The notes under the pieces: model-generated
The model's input: the letters and a program-made list of their open reading frames with translations, nothing else
Told to the model about the DNA's origin: nothing
Databases searched by the model: none
Origin: DAOTZU01 sp034433995
GTDB lineage: Bacteria > Chloroflexota > Anaerolineae > UBA1429
Direction of reading: 5' to 3'
NCBI GenBank assembly: GCA_034433995.1
Contig: DAOTZU010000066.1
Span: 1 to 6,137, forward strand
DNA: 6,137 bases
Made by a program: the position numbers and the translations under genes
In this document: positions 5,868 to 6,137 of the stretch, one piece after another
Layout: each line of letters begins with the position of its first letter
How positions within the stretch are numbered: position 1 is the stretch's first letter

Positions 5868-6137
5868 GCGGCACCTCGTTCTGGGCGTTGGCCGTTGCCC
5901 TGGATCTGGAAATAGATCTCGGCCAAAGAATGTTTGCGCGCCATCACGCCGAAAATGCGTCCCCCCGCTTGGACGATGGCCGCCACCACGTCGGGGATAT
6001 CCTCCTCCTTGCCGAGCTGCAGGACCAGCTTGCCCTGTTCCACGGTCTGGCGCTGCACCGACGGCAGGTGGCCCAATATCTCGGCGATGTTGGGCGAGGG
6101 TGGGCCGTGGAGGTCCACCTCGATCTCCATGCCATCC
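5864..6137 (-). CDS. ABC transporter ATP-binding protein, C-terminal fragment (runs off the window)
   Basis: Only the last 90 or so codons are present, and the frame is still open at the right edge, so the Met at 6130 is internal rather than a start. The fragment is the small alpha/beta accessory domain (DUF4162-like) found at the C-terminus of ABC-2-partner ATPases. It ends in the typical KHSLAEIYFQIQG, equivalent to the common 'SLEEVFL.LTG' ending. Walker A, Walker B and the signature motif lie outside the window. The four-base overlap with the permease and the family match indicate that it energises that permease. Assignment rests on context plus this tail. Confidence 0.82.
   Translation of the reverse strand, partial: DGMEIEVDLHGPPSPNIAEILGHLPSVQRQTVEQGKLVLQLGKEEDIPDVVAAIVQAGGRIFGVMARKHSLAEIYFQIQGNGQRPERGAA

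Noticed and set aside
1..6137. Global reassignment of TGA to Trp or Gly
   Set aside because: TGA serves as the expected stop for the glycosyltransferase, the sugar-phosphate transferase and the ABC ATPase, and Trp is written TGG throughout.
1..6137. CRISPR arrays, tRNA or rRNA genes, insertion sequences
   Set aside because: No spaced direct repeats, no tRNA-like cloverleaf or rRNA segment, and no transposase-like protein was seen on either strand.

Overview
The window is GC-rich bacterial DNA with tightly packed genes, SD-led starts and TGA used as an ordinary stop codon in at least three genes. Protein style (a 'LAIVIVNYNTRDLLRRC'-type family 2 glycosyltransferase, an ABC-2 permease, an extracytoplasmic UshA-like protein with an 'LGGVARRAT' segment) suggests Chloroflexota (Anaerolineae/Caldilineae-like). 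That placement is an impression, not a demonstrated assignment.

Layout. Bases 1-164 hold no gene. They contain two perfect hairpins with the same triloop and a reasonable sigma-70-type promoter that points at the first gene. Two plus-strand genes follow: a family 2 glycosyltransferase (165-1085) and a polyprenyl-phosphate sugar-1-phosphate transferase (1127-2521). This is a typical surface-polysaccharide pair: the second enzyme would load the first sugar on the lipid carrier, and the first would extend the glycan. A strong intrinsic terminator (2537-2577) closes this unit and sits between convergent genes.

The rest is one minus-strand operon read from the right edge: the C-terminal end of an ABC ATPase (5864-6137, cut by the window), an ABC-2 permease (5037-5867, ATGA overlap), a class III aminotransferase related to glutamate-1-semialdehyde aminomutase (3621-5015, TTG start behind a clear SD), and a membrane-anchored UshA/5'-nucleotidase-like protein (2595-3608). 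No promoter is apparent between these genes.

The main discovery candidate is the last gene. It is interrupted by one in-frame TGA (3360-3362, minus strand). Reading through it restores one continuous 337-residue family member and places the TGA in a Cys-Gly-Ser-TGA context, the classic CxxU redox arrangement of selenoproteins. Just downstream lies a perfect 7-bp hairpin with a GGC loop at a distance suitable for a bacterial SECIS element. The usual metal ligands of the metallophosphatase fold also appear to be replaced. The inference is a catalytically dead phosphatase fold converted to an extracytoplasmic selenocysteine redox protein, co-expressed with an ABC exporter and a PLP enzyme. A point-nonsense pseudogene or sequencing error remains the main alternative.
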